A stretch of 64,000 bases of DNA from Leisingera sp. ANG-M7 (lineage in GTDB: Bacteria > Pseudomonadota > Alphaproteobacteria > Rhodobacterales > Rhodobacteraceae): the NCBI RefSeq assembly GCF_000813965.1, contig NZ_JWLI01000001.1, positions 248,001 to 312,000 on the forward strand, written 5' to 3'. Positions 38,285 to 45,302 of the stretch are shown here, piece after piece. Numbering within the stretch: position 1 is the first letter of the stretch; each line of letters begins with the position of its first letter. Made by a program: the position numbers and the translations under genes. The notes beneath the pieces are model-generated. The model made no database searches and was not told the DNA's origin. It saw only the letters and a program-made list of their open reading frames with translations.

Positions 38285-38343
38285 TTGGGCCTGGCGCCGC
38301 CGATGGCGGCGCGCGCCGTGCAACCGCAGGGCGCCGGGCCCAA
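38285..38343. repeat. Long inverted repeat in an otherwise empty 387-bp gap
   Basis: TTGGGCCTGGCGCC (38285-38298) pairs with GGCGCCGGGCCCAA (38330-38343) with one T-G pair, around a very GC-rich loop. It is the only clear structure in 38095-38481; I see no gene there. It may be a copy of a dispersed intergenic element. Confidence 0.45.
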
Positions 38344-38481
38344 GGCTTGCTGTGCGGCATCTGTGATGCCGCGCCAAGGCGCGGGAGACCTCCGCTTTCC
38401 ACCGAACGCAGCGGCAGTCTTGATCCTGCACGTCGCTCTAGCTCCAATACGCGGGAACCCATTATTCAGGGGAGAGAGCCC

Positions 38482-39360
38482 ATGCCTGCTGTAATTGAAA
38501 CCGGCACACATCAGGTGAACGGCCAGGAAATTGCCTATACCCGGCGCGGTAACGGCCCGCCGCTTCTGCTGCTGCACGGCTTCCCGCAGAGCAAGGAGAT
38601 GTGGGAGGAAAGTGCCCCGCTGCTTGCCCGCGAATTCACCGTGGTGTCGGCGGACCTGCGCGGCTATGGAGCCAGCTCGAAACCCGGCAGCTTGGAGGCC
38701 ATGAGCTTCCGCAACATGGCAGCCGATCAGCTGGCGCTGATGCAGGCGCTGGGATTTCCCCGCTTTCACCTCGCAGGCCATGACCGCGGCGGGCGCACCG
38801 CTCACCGGCTGGCGCTGGACGCGCCGGAGGCCGTGGCCAGCCTGACACTAATGGACATCATCCCGACCCATCTGCTGCTGGACCAGCTCACCCAGCAGGT
38901 CGCCCGTGCCTATTATCACTGGTTCTTCCTTGCCCAGCCCGCACCGCTGCCGGAGCGGATGATCGGAGCCGATCCGCAGGCCTATTTCGAAAGCTGTCTG
39001 CTTGGCTGGGGCGGCGCCTCGCTTTCGGACTTCCCGCCTGCCGCACTGGCTGCCTACCGCCGTGCCTGGGCAGATCCGGCCTGCGTCCATGCCATGTGCA
39101 ATGACTACCGGGCCGCGATAGAGGTGGACTTCCACGACGACGCACGCAATCTGGACCGGCAGATCCATTGCCCCTCACTGGTGCTGTATGGCGCCGATAG
39201 CGCCATGGCCCGGGCCTATGACGTCGCCGCCGCCTGGGAACCGCACCTGCAGGACATGTCTGCGCGCAGCGTGCCGGGCGGGCATTTCTTCATCGACAGC
39301 ACCCCGGCTGAAACCGCTGCGGCATTGCTTGAATTCCTGACCCCGCTGCTGCCGGCCTGA
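38482..39360 (+). CDS. Alpha/beta hydrolase, fluoroacetate-dehalogenase-like
   Basis: The 292-residue alpha/beta hydrolase has an aspartate nucleophile (Asp101 in GHDRGGR) rather than serine. Its residues match those known from the fluoroacetate dehalogenase RPA1163: Arg102 and Arg105 next to the nucleophile, Asp125 and His268 as the charge relay, and His146, Trp147 and Tyr209 for the halide pocket (YYHWFFLAQPAPLPERM, MCNDYRA). Such enzymes break the C-F or C-Cl bond of haloacetates in the cytoplasm. Epoxide hydrolase activity is the alternative. GGGGAGAGAG precedes ATG 38482. Confidence 0.85.
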   Translation: MPAVIETGTHQVNGQEIAYTRRGNGPPLLLLHGFPQSKEMWEESAPLLAREFTVVSADLRGYGASSKPGSLEAMSFRNMAADQLALMQALGFPRFHLAGHDRGGRTAHRLALDAPEAVASLTLMDIIPTHLLLDQLTQQVARAYYHWFFLAQPAPLPERMIGADPQAYFESCLLGWGGASLSDFPPAALAAYRRAWADPACVHAMCNDYRAAIEVDFHDDARNLDRQIHCPSLVLYGADSAMARAYDVAAAWEPHLQDMSARSVPGGHFFIDSTPAETAAALLEFLTPLLPA

Positions 39361-39481
39361 GACCTCGCCCGGCACCGTTTCACGGCTTTGATGTTCGTTT
39401 TACGCACCCGGTTAAGACTTGCTTATCGCTCTTGCCCTAACCTGACGGCAACGCGCATGCGGCCAGCAAACGGAGGCAGAG

Positions 39482-39703
39482 ATGACACAAAGCAGGTTCA
39501 ACCGTCCGCCAGGATTCGAGGGCAACCAGACCGACCCGGAGGAAAGCTACCGCGCCGGCTACCAGCACGGCACAAGGGTTCTGCTGCGCTATCTGGAATC
39601 CAATCCCAATCCCGACCTGAACCGGCTCAAGAAATGGGTGGATGCGGAGCTGACCGGATGGCGCCACGACACAGAGGCGGCACCGAACCCGCCTGCCCTT
39701 TGA
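39482..39703 (+). CDS. Small hypothetical protein, 73 aa
   Basis: The frame has a strong GGAGG ribosome site 6 nt before the ATG. It encodes a hydrophilic protein (NQTDPEESYRAGYQHGTRVL, then NRLKKWVDAELTGWRHD) that looks helical, with no membrane segment. The YRAGYxHG motif recalls small proteins of unknown role in Rhodobacterales, but no family is named. It lies 121 bp after the dehalogenase-like gene. Confidence 0.65.
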   Translation: MTQSRFNRPPGFEGNQTDPEESYRAGYQHGTRVLLRYLESNPNPDLNRLKKWVDAELTGWRHDTEAAPNPPAL

Positions 39704-39762
39704 AGGCAGCCGCAGTCAGTTGGCTGCTTGCCTGACCCGCCACCCGCGGTCAGGCTGCTATC

Positions 39763-40179
39763 ATGACACAATCGATTCTGATTGACGGCCCGCGGCTGGC
39801 CGGTTTCCTCGCCTTGGAAACTCAGGTCTGGGAGGCATTGGTTGCGGGTGACCCGGAGGCCGACAGCCGAATGCTGACAGAGGACTTCCTAGGCGTCTAT
39901 CCCAGCGGCTTTTCCGGGAAAACAGGCCATTGCGACCAACTGAAAAACGGACCAGTGATGGCGGGCTACCGCCTCAGCGACGCACAGCTGCGTATCATCA
40001 GCCCTGATGCCGTGCTGCTCAGCTACCGCGCGGCCTATCTGCCCTCTGGCACCACAGCATGGAAATCGATGCTGATTTCGTCTCTGTGGGAGAATAGCGC
40101 AGAAGGCTGGCGCAACAGCTTCAGCCAGGACACCCCCGAATTCACAGCGGCCCCGGAATGCCCACCGGAACACGGATGA
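39763..40179 (+). CDS. NTF2-like (DUF4440/SnoaL-type) protein
   Basis: The 138-residue protein has the cone-like alpha+beta layout of the NTF2 superfamily: an opening helix (LETQVWEALVAGDPEADSRM), then strands ending DAVLLSYRAAY, WKSMLISSLWE and GWRNSFSQDTP. DUF4440 members range from ketosteroid-isomerase-like enzymes to scaffolds; no active-site residues can be assigned. It follows the small 73-aa gene and precedes the tRNA-Asp cluster. Confidence 0.75.
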   Translation: MTQSILIDGPRLAGFLALETQVWEALVAGDPEADSRMLTEDFLGVYPSGFSGKTGHCDQLKNGPVMAGYRLSDAQLRIISPDAVLLSYRAAYLPSGTTAWKSMLISSLWENSAEGWRNSFSQDTPEFTAAPECPPEHG

Positions 40180-40217
40180 CAAACACTAGGAGCGTCTTTT
40201 TTTACTGAAGAAGGAAG

Positions 40218-40294
40218 TGGCGCGGTTGACGGGGCTCGAACCCGCGACCCCCGGCGTGACAGGCCGGTACTCTAACCAACTGAGCTACAACCGC
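40218..40294 (-). tRNA. tRNA-Asp (GUC), copy 3 of 3 in transcription order
   Basis: The leftward strand reads GCGGTTGTAGCTCAGTTGG at its 5' end. The acceptor arms GCGGTTG/CAACCGC pair fully, the anticodon is GTC, the T-loop is TTCGAGC, the discriminator is G, and the CCA end is encoded (40220-40218). The 77-nt length is standard. Confidence 0.97.
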
Positions 40295-40361
40295 GCATGG
40301 GCCTTTCGGCTATGGTCCCCATCCGGGGCGGACCCTGAAACGTCAGGGCGGCGGGCGAAAG

Positions 40362-40438
40362 TGGCGCGGTTGACGGGGCTCGAACCCGCGACCCCCGGCG
40401 TGACAGGCCGGTACTCTAACCAACTGAGCTACAACCGC
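40362..40438 (-). tRNA. tRNA-Asp (GUC), copy 2 of 3
   Basis: It is identical to the copy at 40218-40294, with encoded CCA. It is separated by 67 nt from copy 3. Confidence 0.97.
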
Positions 40439-40519
40439 ATTTTCGCCTTGCGGCGGACCGTTTCCGATCCTGTTCCCCTCCGGGGCGGTCCCTGTTTGCC
40501 CCGGGAAAGGGCGCAGCAG

Positions 40520-40596
40520 TGGCGCGGTTGACGGGGCTCGAACCCGCGACCCCCGGCGTGACAGGCCGGTACTCTAACCAACTGAGCTACAACCGC
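40520..40596 (-). tRNA. tRNA-Asp (GUC), copy 1 of 3
   Basis: It is identical to the other two copies, with encoded CCA. It is separated by 81 nt from copy 2. A promoter-like element lies upstream at 40635-40663. Confidence 0.97.
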
Positions 40597-40634
40597 CCGC
40601 TGCCCATTCAGGCATCGCTGCCGAATGTTGGGCT

Positions 40635-40663
40635 GTAATATTCTCCACCCCCGGACCCGTCAA
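40635..40663 (-). promoter_or_regulatory. Promoter of the tRNA-Asp cluster
   Basis: On the leftward strand TTGACG (40663-40658) and TATTAC (40640-40635) are exactly 17 bp apart, followed by about 38 bp to the first tRNA. It fits a sigma-70-type promoter. Confidence 0.6.
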
Positions 40664-40796
40664 GCGGTGTTTTGCCTTTTTCAGAACTTTCCCGGAAAAA
40701 AATAGCCCCACCCGGACAACACACTGAATCACAGCAAAAAACACAGCCGCAACAATCACTTGCGCGGGCAACCTGGATAACATCGTGAGAGAGGGA

Positions 40797-40848
40797 TGGT
40801 GGGTCGTGAGAGGCTCGAACTCCCGACATCTTCGGTGTAAACGAAGCG
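40797..40848 (-). other. attL candidate: 3' half of tRNA-Val (UAC)
   Basis: Read leftward, 40848-40797 holds CGCTTCGTTTACACCGAAG (anticodon arm with TAC), the variable region, a T-arm with TTCGAGC, the acceptor 3' strand ACGACCC, discriminator A and CCA. The expected D-arm and 5' acceptor strand are missing; the sequence changes completely at 40849. This is the scar left when a phage integrates into the 3' end of a tRNA gene. The 370-bp gap 40597-40967 otherwise holds only the tRNA-Asp promoter. Confidence 0.85.
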
Positions 40849-40967
40849 ATAGGCTGCCAAGGTGTTGATTTTTGATCCGAGGCGCTGTTTTTAATAGTGC
40901 CCTATACGGCATTTCCGCAGGGTTTGCCGGTTCGTGCCGGTTCACGGAACCAAGGAACACTTCGTAG

Positions 40968-41162
40968 ATGCTCGCCATCCAGATCGACTGCGCCTGCGGG
41001 CACTACAACACCATCACTGATGAGAGGATCATCACCCGATTCCAGCGCGCGGAGAAGATGACCTACCGATGCAATGGCTGTGGCAAAACAGATCGCACCG
41101 AGGCGCGGCTGGCCTGGCAAGCCGTAGTGAACGCACTGGCGGATTCGAAGGAGGACGGGTAG
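40968..41162 (+). CDS. Small zinc-ribbon-like protein, 64 aa
   Basis: The protein has four cysteines in two pairs (CACGHYN near the start and CNGCGKTDRTEARLAW further on), which suggests a small zinc-binding fold. AAGGA lies about 12 nt before the ATG, a rather long spacing. It is the first prophage gene inside attL. Its role is unknown; similar small zinc ribbons occur in many phages of this group. Confidence 0.6.
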   Translation: MLAIQIDCACGHYNTITDERIITRFQRAEKMTYRCNGCGKTDRTEARLAWQAVVNALADSKEDG

Positions 41163-41172
41163 CCGCTCCTTT

Positions 41173-41844
41173 TTAGGATTCCTCACCGTCATCGACGGAA
41201 CCTATCTCGCCATCGTCCCACCGCTTCTGAAAAGCATAGTAGGCCGCACGGCTCAGCTTGACATCTGACAGCGGCTTGACCGCCTCGAATACTTCCTGAC
41301 CGCGCTTTCCAGATCGCAGCATCATATCAGCGACCTCGACCCGGGCGGGCGTCATAGCAATGGGGCGGCCGGGCTTTTCGCCGCGCGCCTTGGCCCGCTC
41401 GATCCCGGCTTTCGTGCGCTCGATGATCAGGTTGCGCTCCAGTTCGGCAACCGCGCCCATGATCTGCACCATAGCCTTGCCCATCGGCGTAGTCATATCC
41501 ACGCGCTCAGTCAGGCTGAAGAACTTCAAGCCGCGTTGCTCGAACAGGTTCAACACCATGATCACACCTTCCAGCGTGCGGCCCAGCCGGTCAAGCTTCC
41601 AAACAACAAACTCTGTGCCGGGGTGCTGAGCGAACCTCAGCGCCTGAAGGAACGCCGGGCGGTGCAGGGTGCCGCCGCTGGCCCGATCCACGAAAATCAG
41701 TTCCTCCGGTACCCCATAATCCTTGAGCGCCTGGATCTGCATATCGGGGTTCTGTTCCGCGGTCGAAACCCTGGCGTACCCGATCTTGCGAACCGGCTCA
41801 TTTCCGGATTCGGACACTGCTTTCTTACTGCTTTTCGCCATCAT
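41173..41844 (-). CDS. Serine recombinase (resolvase/invertase family)
   Basis: The 223-residue protein has the catalytic domain of small serine recombinases: IGYARVSTAEQNPDMQIQAL with nucleophile Ser27, the WKLDRLGRTLEGVI helix, and LTERVDMTTPMGKAMVQIMG, then the AELERNLIIERTKAGIERAK long helix. The C-terminal DNA-binding part is short (GRPIAMTPARVEVADML...). It is the size of Hin/Gin/TnpR enzymes, not of large integrases, so a role in inversion or resolution is more likely than phage integration. It overlaps the upstream small gene by 20 bp. Start codons GTG 41847 and ATG 41841 are alternatives. Confidence 0.9.
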   Translation of the reverse strand: MMAKSSKKAVSESGNEPVRKIGYARVSTAEQNPDMQIQALKDYGVPEELIFVDRASGGTLHRPAFLQALRFAQHPGTEFVVWKLDRLGRTLEGVIMVLNLFEQRGLKFFSLTERVDMTTPMGKAMVQIMGAVAELERNLIIERTKAGIERAKARGEKPGRPIAMTPARVEVADMMLRSGKRGQEVFEAVKPLSDVKLSRAAYYAFQKRWDDGEIGSVDDGEES

Positions 41845-42049
41845 CACCGCCGGTTTGGACAGGGTTCTTGGACTCGATCAAAGCCAGGATCGCTTCGCGC
41901 CCCAGGTGATTGTGCCCCTCAAAACCTTCCCGGGCAATGTGGTCCTCGATCTGCTGCATTTCGTCATCCGTGAACAGCAGCACCATGCGGTTGCGCCTGA
42001 GCTGGCTGACTTTCTTTGGTGGTCGCCCCATGCGTGCCTCTGCTGCCAT
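41825..42049 (-). CDS. Small DNA-binding-like protein, possible ribbon-helix-helix regulator, 74 aa
   Basis: The protein starts MAAEARMGRPPKKVSQLRRN and has a strand-helix-helix pattern (NRMVLLFTDDEMQQIEDHIA, then NHLGREAILALIES), typical of ribbon-helix-helix repressors and mobilisation-type proteins. Start 42049 is chosen to keep the basic N-terminus; 42031 is possible. It heads a two-gene operon with the recombinase and faces a promoter region with repeated AT-rich inverted repeats, its likely binding sites. Family assignment is by pattern only. Confidence 0.6.
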   Translation of the reverse strand: MAAEARMGRPPKKVSQLRRNRMVLLFTDDEMQQIEDHIAREGFEGHNHLGREAILALIESKNPVQTGGDDGEKQ

Positions 42050-42083
42050 TCCAGCCACCTGCTTACCCCGCTCAGACTTTCCA

Positions 42084-42153
42084 TTGCAATAAATATTACA
42101 ACACTTTTCTGTTGCAATATTTATAACCATAATTATTGTAATATTTATTGCAA
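42084..42153. promoter_or_regulatory. Operator-like cluster: three copies of TTGCAATA(A)TATT
   Basis: TTGCAATAAATATTACAA (42084-42101) has an exact inverted copy at 42136-42153, and a partial copy, TTGCAATATTTATAA (42112-42126), lies between. The DNA is strikingly AT-rich for this genome. It sits in the 151-bp gap between two divergent operons, so a bound protein could control both. Confidence 0.75.
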
Positions 42154-42200
42154 CAGTAAGCAGGAGCGGACACGCTCCAGAAACCGCCAGGAGACCGAAC

Positions 42201-42536
42201 ATGTTTGGCAAAAAGAGAAATGCGCCCGAATTGAAAGACGTTGAGCAGCGCATTTACGCAAACGGCAAGATGGGTGTTTTCCTGCGCATTCGTGCCGACG
42301 GCGATCCCAGCACGCTGCGCTTCGCCTGTGTTGCAGACTGGGATCAGGGGGCTATCGAGTTCCCGACCCGCGCCGAAGCGGTGAAGTATGCCGATGACTA
42401 TGAGCCGCCGCAGCCAAAACCCAGAAGGATCGCAGGTAGGACCGTGGCGGAGTGGCAGGAGTTCGCGCGCCGAGACGATTGCCTAGACCAGATGGTTCCC
42501 AGTGATCTGCGTCAACTGGTTGCAGAAATCTACTAA
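42201..42536 (+). CDS. Hypothetical prophage protein, 111 aa
   Basis: This soluble protein has an AGGAGA ribosome site before the ATG. It starts MFGKKRNAPELKDVEQRIYA and ends with a helical stretch (EWQEFARRDDCLDQMVPSDL RQLVAEIY, shown broken). No family is recognised. It is divergent from the RHH-recombinase pair and therefore under the operator-like cluster, and it is followed 25 bp later by another small gene on the same strand. Confidence 0.65.
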   Translation: MFGKKRNAPELKDVEQRIYANGKMGVFLRIRADGDPSTLRFACVADWDQGAIEFPTRAEAVKYADDYEPPQPKPRRIAGRTVAEWQEFARRDDCLDQMVPSDLRQLVAEIY

Positions 42537-42561
42537 TCCAGAAACCGCCGCCGGAGGAACC

Positions 42562-42921
42562 ATGCTCTATCTGCTGATTAAAAACGGCTACTACTACCGC
42601 CTCGACGCCCAAGGTTACACCGCAAGCAAGGCTGAGGCCGGGCGCTTCCATAAGGAGGAAGCTATTCAGCTTTGCACGGCGTCCAGCGGTGTCACCATGG
42701 TTGAACTGGATAAAGCTGAGGAAGTCGCCCCGATCTGCACCACAGGCATGTCACCGGACCCGGATCTTGCCCGCGATGCTGCCCGGTATCGCTGGCTGCG
42801 GGACCGGGATCTGAACACCATTGATCGCGGCGGCGTCTTCGCAGGCCTTACCCCTGAGAACGTGATCCTCAATGGCGAGGATCTTGACCTTCACGTCGAT
42901 GCCGCAATGGCATCCAACTAA
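42562..42921 (+). CDS. Hypothetical prophage protein, 119 aa
   Basis: ATG 42562 has a strong GGAGG site; the upstream part of the frame is not used. The product starts MLYLLIKNGYYYRLDAQGYT and has a C-terminal DLARDAARYRWLRDRDLNTI stretch that I associate with small proteins common in phages of alphaproteobacteria. No function can be given. It ends just before a strong two-way terminator. Confidence 0.65.
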   Translation: MLYLLIKNGYYYRLDAQGYTASKAEAGRFHKEEAIQLCTASSGVTMVELDKAEEVAPICTTGMSPDPDLARDAARYRWLRDRDLNTIDRGGVFAGLTPENVILNGEDLDLHVDAAMASN

Positions 42922-42941
42922 CCCCCCACCCTGAAACGACA

Positions 42942-42967
42942 AAAGCCCCGGCGCGAACCGGGGCTTT
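42942..42967. terminator. Two-way intrinsic terminator at the end of the late operon
   Basis: AAAGCCCCGG (42942-42951) pairs with CCGGGGCTTT (42958-42967), with A/T tails on both sides. It separates the rightward accessory genes from the leftward late operon. Confidence 0.85.
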
Positions 42968-42995
42968 CTGGCGTTTTCTTCTGTCGGGCGTCAGG

Positions 42996-43766
42996 TCAAA
43001 TTGACCGTCCCTGCGCCGCTCCCGCCCATGTCACCACCTGCGCAAGCTGCTGGTCGGTCAGCTCGAACGGGAACACGAGGAGCGTGTAGATCAGGCCTGC
43101 GAACGGATCGCCACCCGCAGTGTCCGCAAACATGCCGAAGTTCGCTCCGGTGTCCGTTGGCACCCCGGTGCCGTTGACGACGCCTGTTTGCGCTTGCAGA
43201 ACCCCATCCACGAAAATCTCTTGGTCCTCGTAGGTGTCGCCGATGGCACGCCTCCAGGCAATCACCGCGTCCGTGTTGTCTGCCACCTTCGCGACGATCT
43301 TATTCCCGTTATTGTGCCGCCATGACAATGTGCCGGATCCGACAGCGCCGCAAATGGACCCGCCGCCTGTGGTCCCGATGTGCCAGACGCGCTCCACCAT
43401 GTTTGCCTGCGCCCCTGTGTTCAGCGCCGCGACGACGGTCAGGCCGGGGTTTGCGGCCAGGCCAAAGCGGGTTGCCGCGGTGTAATAGTCATTCGTTCCG
43501 TCTGGGTCGAGCCAGAGCAACCCGCTGCCCGACTGGTAGGCCGCGCGGTTCGTGTCGGCGGGGGCTGTGAGGTGATTGGAGTTCCCGCTCACATCCAGCG
43601 CCCGGCGCACCAAATCGCCCGTTGGCTCTGCGGCTGTGGTGTCTGAGGCGTCCTGAAAGAACTTCGAGGTGTTGCGCGCGTCGATCAGCATCGACGGGCT
43701 GTAACTCAGCGGGCTGAACCCGCGCGCGGACAGGGAAAGACCAAGGCCGAGACGAAGGCTGGTCAT
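42996..43766 (-). CDS. Phage appendage protein with LamG-like fold (256 aa)
   Basis: The protein opens MTSLRLGLGLSLSARGFSPL and has the pattern of a concanavalin/LamG-type lectin domain: LDVSGNSNHLTAPADTNRAA, DGTNDYYTAATRFGLA, LTVVAALNTGA, RAIGDTYEDQEIFVDGVLQA. Such domains often bind sugar or surface structures in tail fibres. It is the last gene of the late operon. The glycine-leucine opening resembles the end of the 402-aa protein two genes upstream. Confidence 0.65.
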   Translation of the reverse strand: MTSLRLGLGLSLSARGFSPLSYSPSMLIDARNTSKFFQDASDTTAAEPTGDLVRRALDVSGNSNHLTAPADTNRAAYQSGSGLLWLDPDGTNDYYTAATRFGLAANPGLTVVAALNTGAQANMVERVWHIGTTGGGSICGAVGSGTLSWRHNNGNKIVAKVADNTDAVIAWRRAIGDTYEDQEIFVDGVLQAQTGVVNGTGVPTDTGANFGMFADTAGGDPFAGLIYTLLVFPFELTDQQLAQVVTWAGAAQGRSI

Positions 43767-44053
43767 TATAGCGGCTCCCCAACTGCGACCGGCTCAGGAA
43801 TGAAGAAATCCCAGCCCTGCCCCACAATGCAGGACTGGCTGCCCTTGGTGAGAACGGCGGTCCAGCTACCTGTTTCTGGGTTGCCCCACCATTCGACCAT
43901 GCGGCCCCGGGTGTCGATGCCGCGGGCAATGGCTTCCTCTTGGTATTTCCCGCGCACAATATCCAGTACCTGCTCCCGGCTTGCGCAGTTCGATTGCGCC
44001 CATGCGGGAACGGCAAAGAGGGCCGCCAAGGCAGCTACAATGAGTGCTTTCAT
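43766..44053 (-). CDS. Small exported prophage protein, 95 aa
   Basis: It has a clear Sec signal peptide (MKALIVAALAALFAVPAWAQ, cut near residue 19-20) and two cysteines in the mature part (NCASREQ, SQSCIVGQGW) that could form a disulfide. The mature part is about 75 residues and contains VEWWGNPETGSWTAVLTKGS. Export is unusual among late structural genes. It could affect lysis or the host envelope; no family is recognised. Its stop overlaps the next start (TAATG). Confidence 0.65.
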   Translation of the reverse strand: MKALIVAALAALFAVPAWAQSNCASREQVLDIVRGKYQEEAIARGIDTRGRMVEWWGNPETGSWTAVLTKGSQSCIVGQGWDFFIPEPVAVGEPL

Positions 44054-44087
44054 CGGTTAATCTCCTTTTTGGGAAATGCGCTGCGCG

Positions 44088-45296
44088 TCACAGTCCAAGC
44101 CGCAGCCCAAGGCTCAGACCACTCCTTGCGGGGGCTGATTGCGCCGGGGTGCCGTGATAGACAGTGCCTGTACCGAAGGCGTCAGGATCATCATATGCAG
44201 CGCCTGATATTGCGACGGCCCCGGTTGCAACTGTGCCGGCGCCAAAGCTATCGGGGTCAGCATAGGACGACCCGACAATGGTGATGCCGCCCTGGCTGAC
44301 GGTCCCGCTGCCGAAACTGTCCGGGTCGCTATATGCGGCACCTGTGATTGACACGGCGCCGGTCGAAATGGTTCCAGAACCGAAGCTATCGGGATCGCTG
44401 AAGGGCGCGCCGGTAATTGTCGCTGCACCCGTGGAAATCGTGCCGCTGCCAAAGGTGTCACCGTCGGTATAGGCTGCGCCAGACAGGGTTAGGCCAATCT
44501 GCCCGGTCCCGAATGTATCGGGGTCAGTGAACGCCGCACCCGTGATCGAGACGGCGCCCGTTGTGATTGTTCCGGATCCGAAGGAGCCCGCGTCGATGTA
44601 ATCCGAGCCGGTGATGGTTTGGCCGCTTGCCCCGCCGTCCTCGAAGATCAGAACAGCAACCGCGCCTTCGTGCTGCGAGCCATCTGAGTTGACGGTGGCG
44701 GACTTCACCCCGCCCGACTGTCCTGAGGCCTCTATCGCATAAACGTGAGACCGGCCATTGTTCCCGCCATTGTAGAGCGTGTTGCTGTCCGTCTGCGTGT
44801 CGAATGTCACGGCGGACAGGGTGAACGCGCTGTTCCTGCAAGCCCCGATGGCAATCTCGAACAGGTCCGTTCCTGATATGCTGGAGGTGTTCCCCGATGA
44901 CGTTCCGTCCCAGTGCGCGGTGCCGGAATGTTCTGATGCTTCCTCCACGAATGAGAAGCTGTAGGAGGCGCTTGGCTCTACCTCCACAACCGTCAGGGCC
45001 TTCGAGTTCCCGGTGCCATCGTCAAAGCTGGCCGTGCTATTCCCCTCGGACGCGCCCACAATCCGCTCCCAGACGGTCACGGAATGGCGTGCGTTGGCGT
45101 CCGCCAGCTCCTGATCAATGGCTACCCGCTTTGTCCACGTCCCACCGCCGGTTACGGAGTGCGCGCTTTGGCCGGTTCCAGAGCGCTCAGAGGCGATAGC
45201 CAGGAGCAAGTTGCCCTCTGTGGGGCTGACCACTGTTACCTCTGCCGGGTCAGCACTGCTTTGGTTCAGTGACTGAGCTATGGAAAAGGTAGTCAT
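44088..45296 (-). CDS. Repeat-containing phage appendage protein, 402 aa
   Basis: Residues 1-227 form a beta-rich domain (EVTVVSPTEGNLLLAIASER, TWTKRVAIDQELADANARHS). Residues 228-382 are seven near-identical units of 20-23 residues based on ITGAAYxDPDSFGSGTIxTG. The tail (383-402) ends SGLSLGLRLGL. Tandem units of this type form long stalks in fibres. It lies in the late operon, downstream of a 133-aa protein, which ends just upstream at 45303, and is probably part of the tail or a host-recognition fibre. Confidence 0.7.
   Translation of the reverse strand: MTTFSIAQSLNQSSADPAEVTVVSPTEGNLLLAIASERSGTGQSAHSVTGGGTWTKRVAIDQELADANARHSVTVWERIVGASEGNSTASFDDGTGNSKALTVVEVEPSASYSFSFVEEASEHSGTAHWDGTSSGNTSSISGTDLFEIAIGACRNSAFTLSAVTFDTQTDSNTLYNGGNNGRSHVYAIEASGQSGGVKSATVNSDGSQHEGAVAVLIFEDGGASGQTITGSDYIDAGSFGSGTITTGAVSITGAAFTDPDTFGTGQIGLTLSGAAYTDGDTFGSGTISTGAATITGAPFSDPDSFGSGTISTGAVSITGAAYSDPDSFGSGTVSQGGITIVGSSYADPDSFGAGTVATGAVAISGAAYDDPDAFGTGTVYHGTPAQSAPARSGLSLGLRLGL
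44151..44615 (-). repeat. Seven tandem coding repeats of 60-69 bp
   Basis: The repeats encode units such as ITGAPFSDPDSFGSGTISTG. The five longest are 23 codons and two are 20 codons. They lie inside the 402-aa appendage gene and could expand or contract by recombination. Confidence 0.75.
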
Positions 45297-45302
45297 GGCC
45301 GG

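Noticed and set aside
38254-38805. Leftward frame of 183 codons over the gap and the dehalogenase start
   Set aside because: It runs antisense to the dehalogenase-like gene and has no ribosome site or domain.
40797-40848. Functional tRNA-Val
   Set aside because: Only the 3' half is present; the D-arm and 5' acceptor strand are missing.
41173-41844. The serine recombinase as phage integrase
   Set aside because: It has the size and motifs of resolvases/invertases, and a tRNA att site usually goes with a tyrosine integrase, which is expected at the other end.
44151-44615. CRISPR-like array
   Set aside because: The repeats are in-frame coding units with no unique spacers; no cas genes are present.
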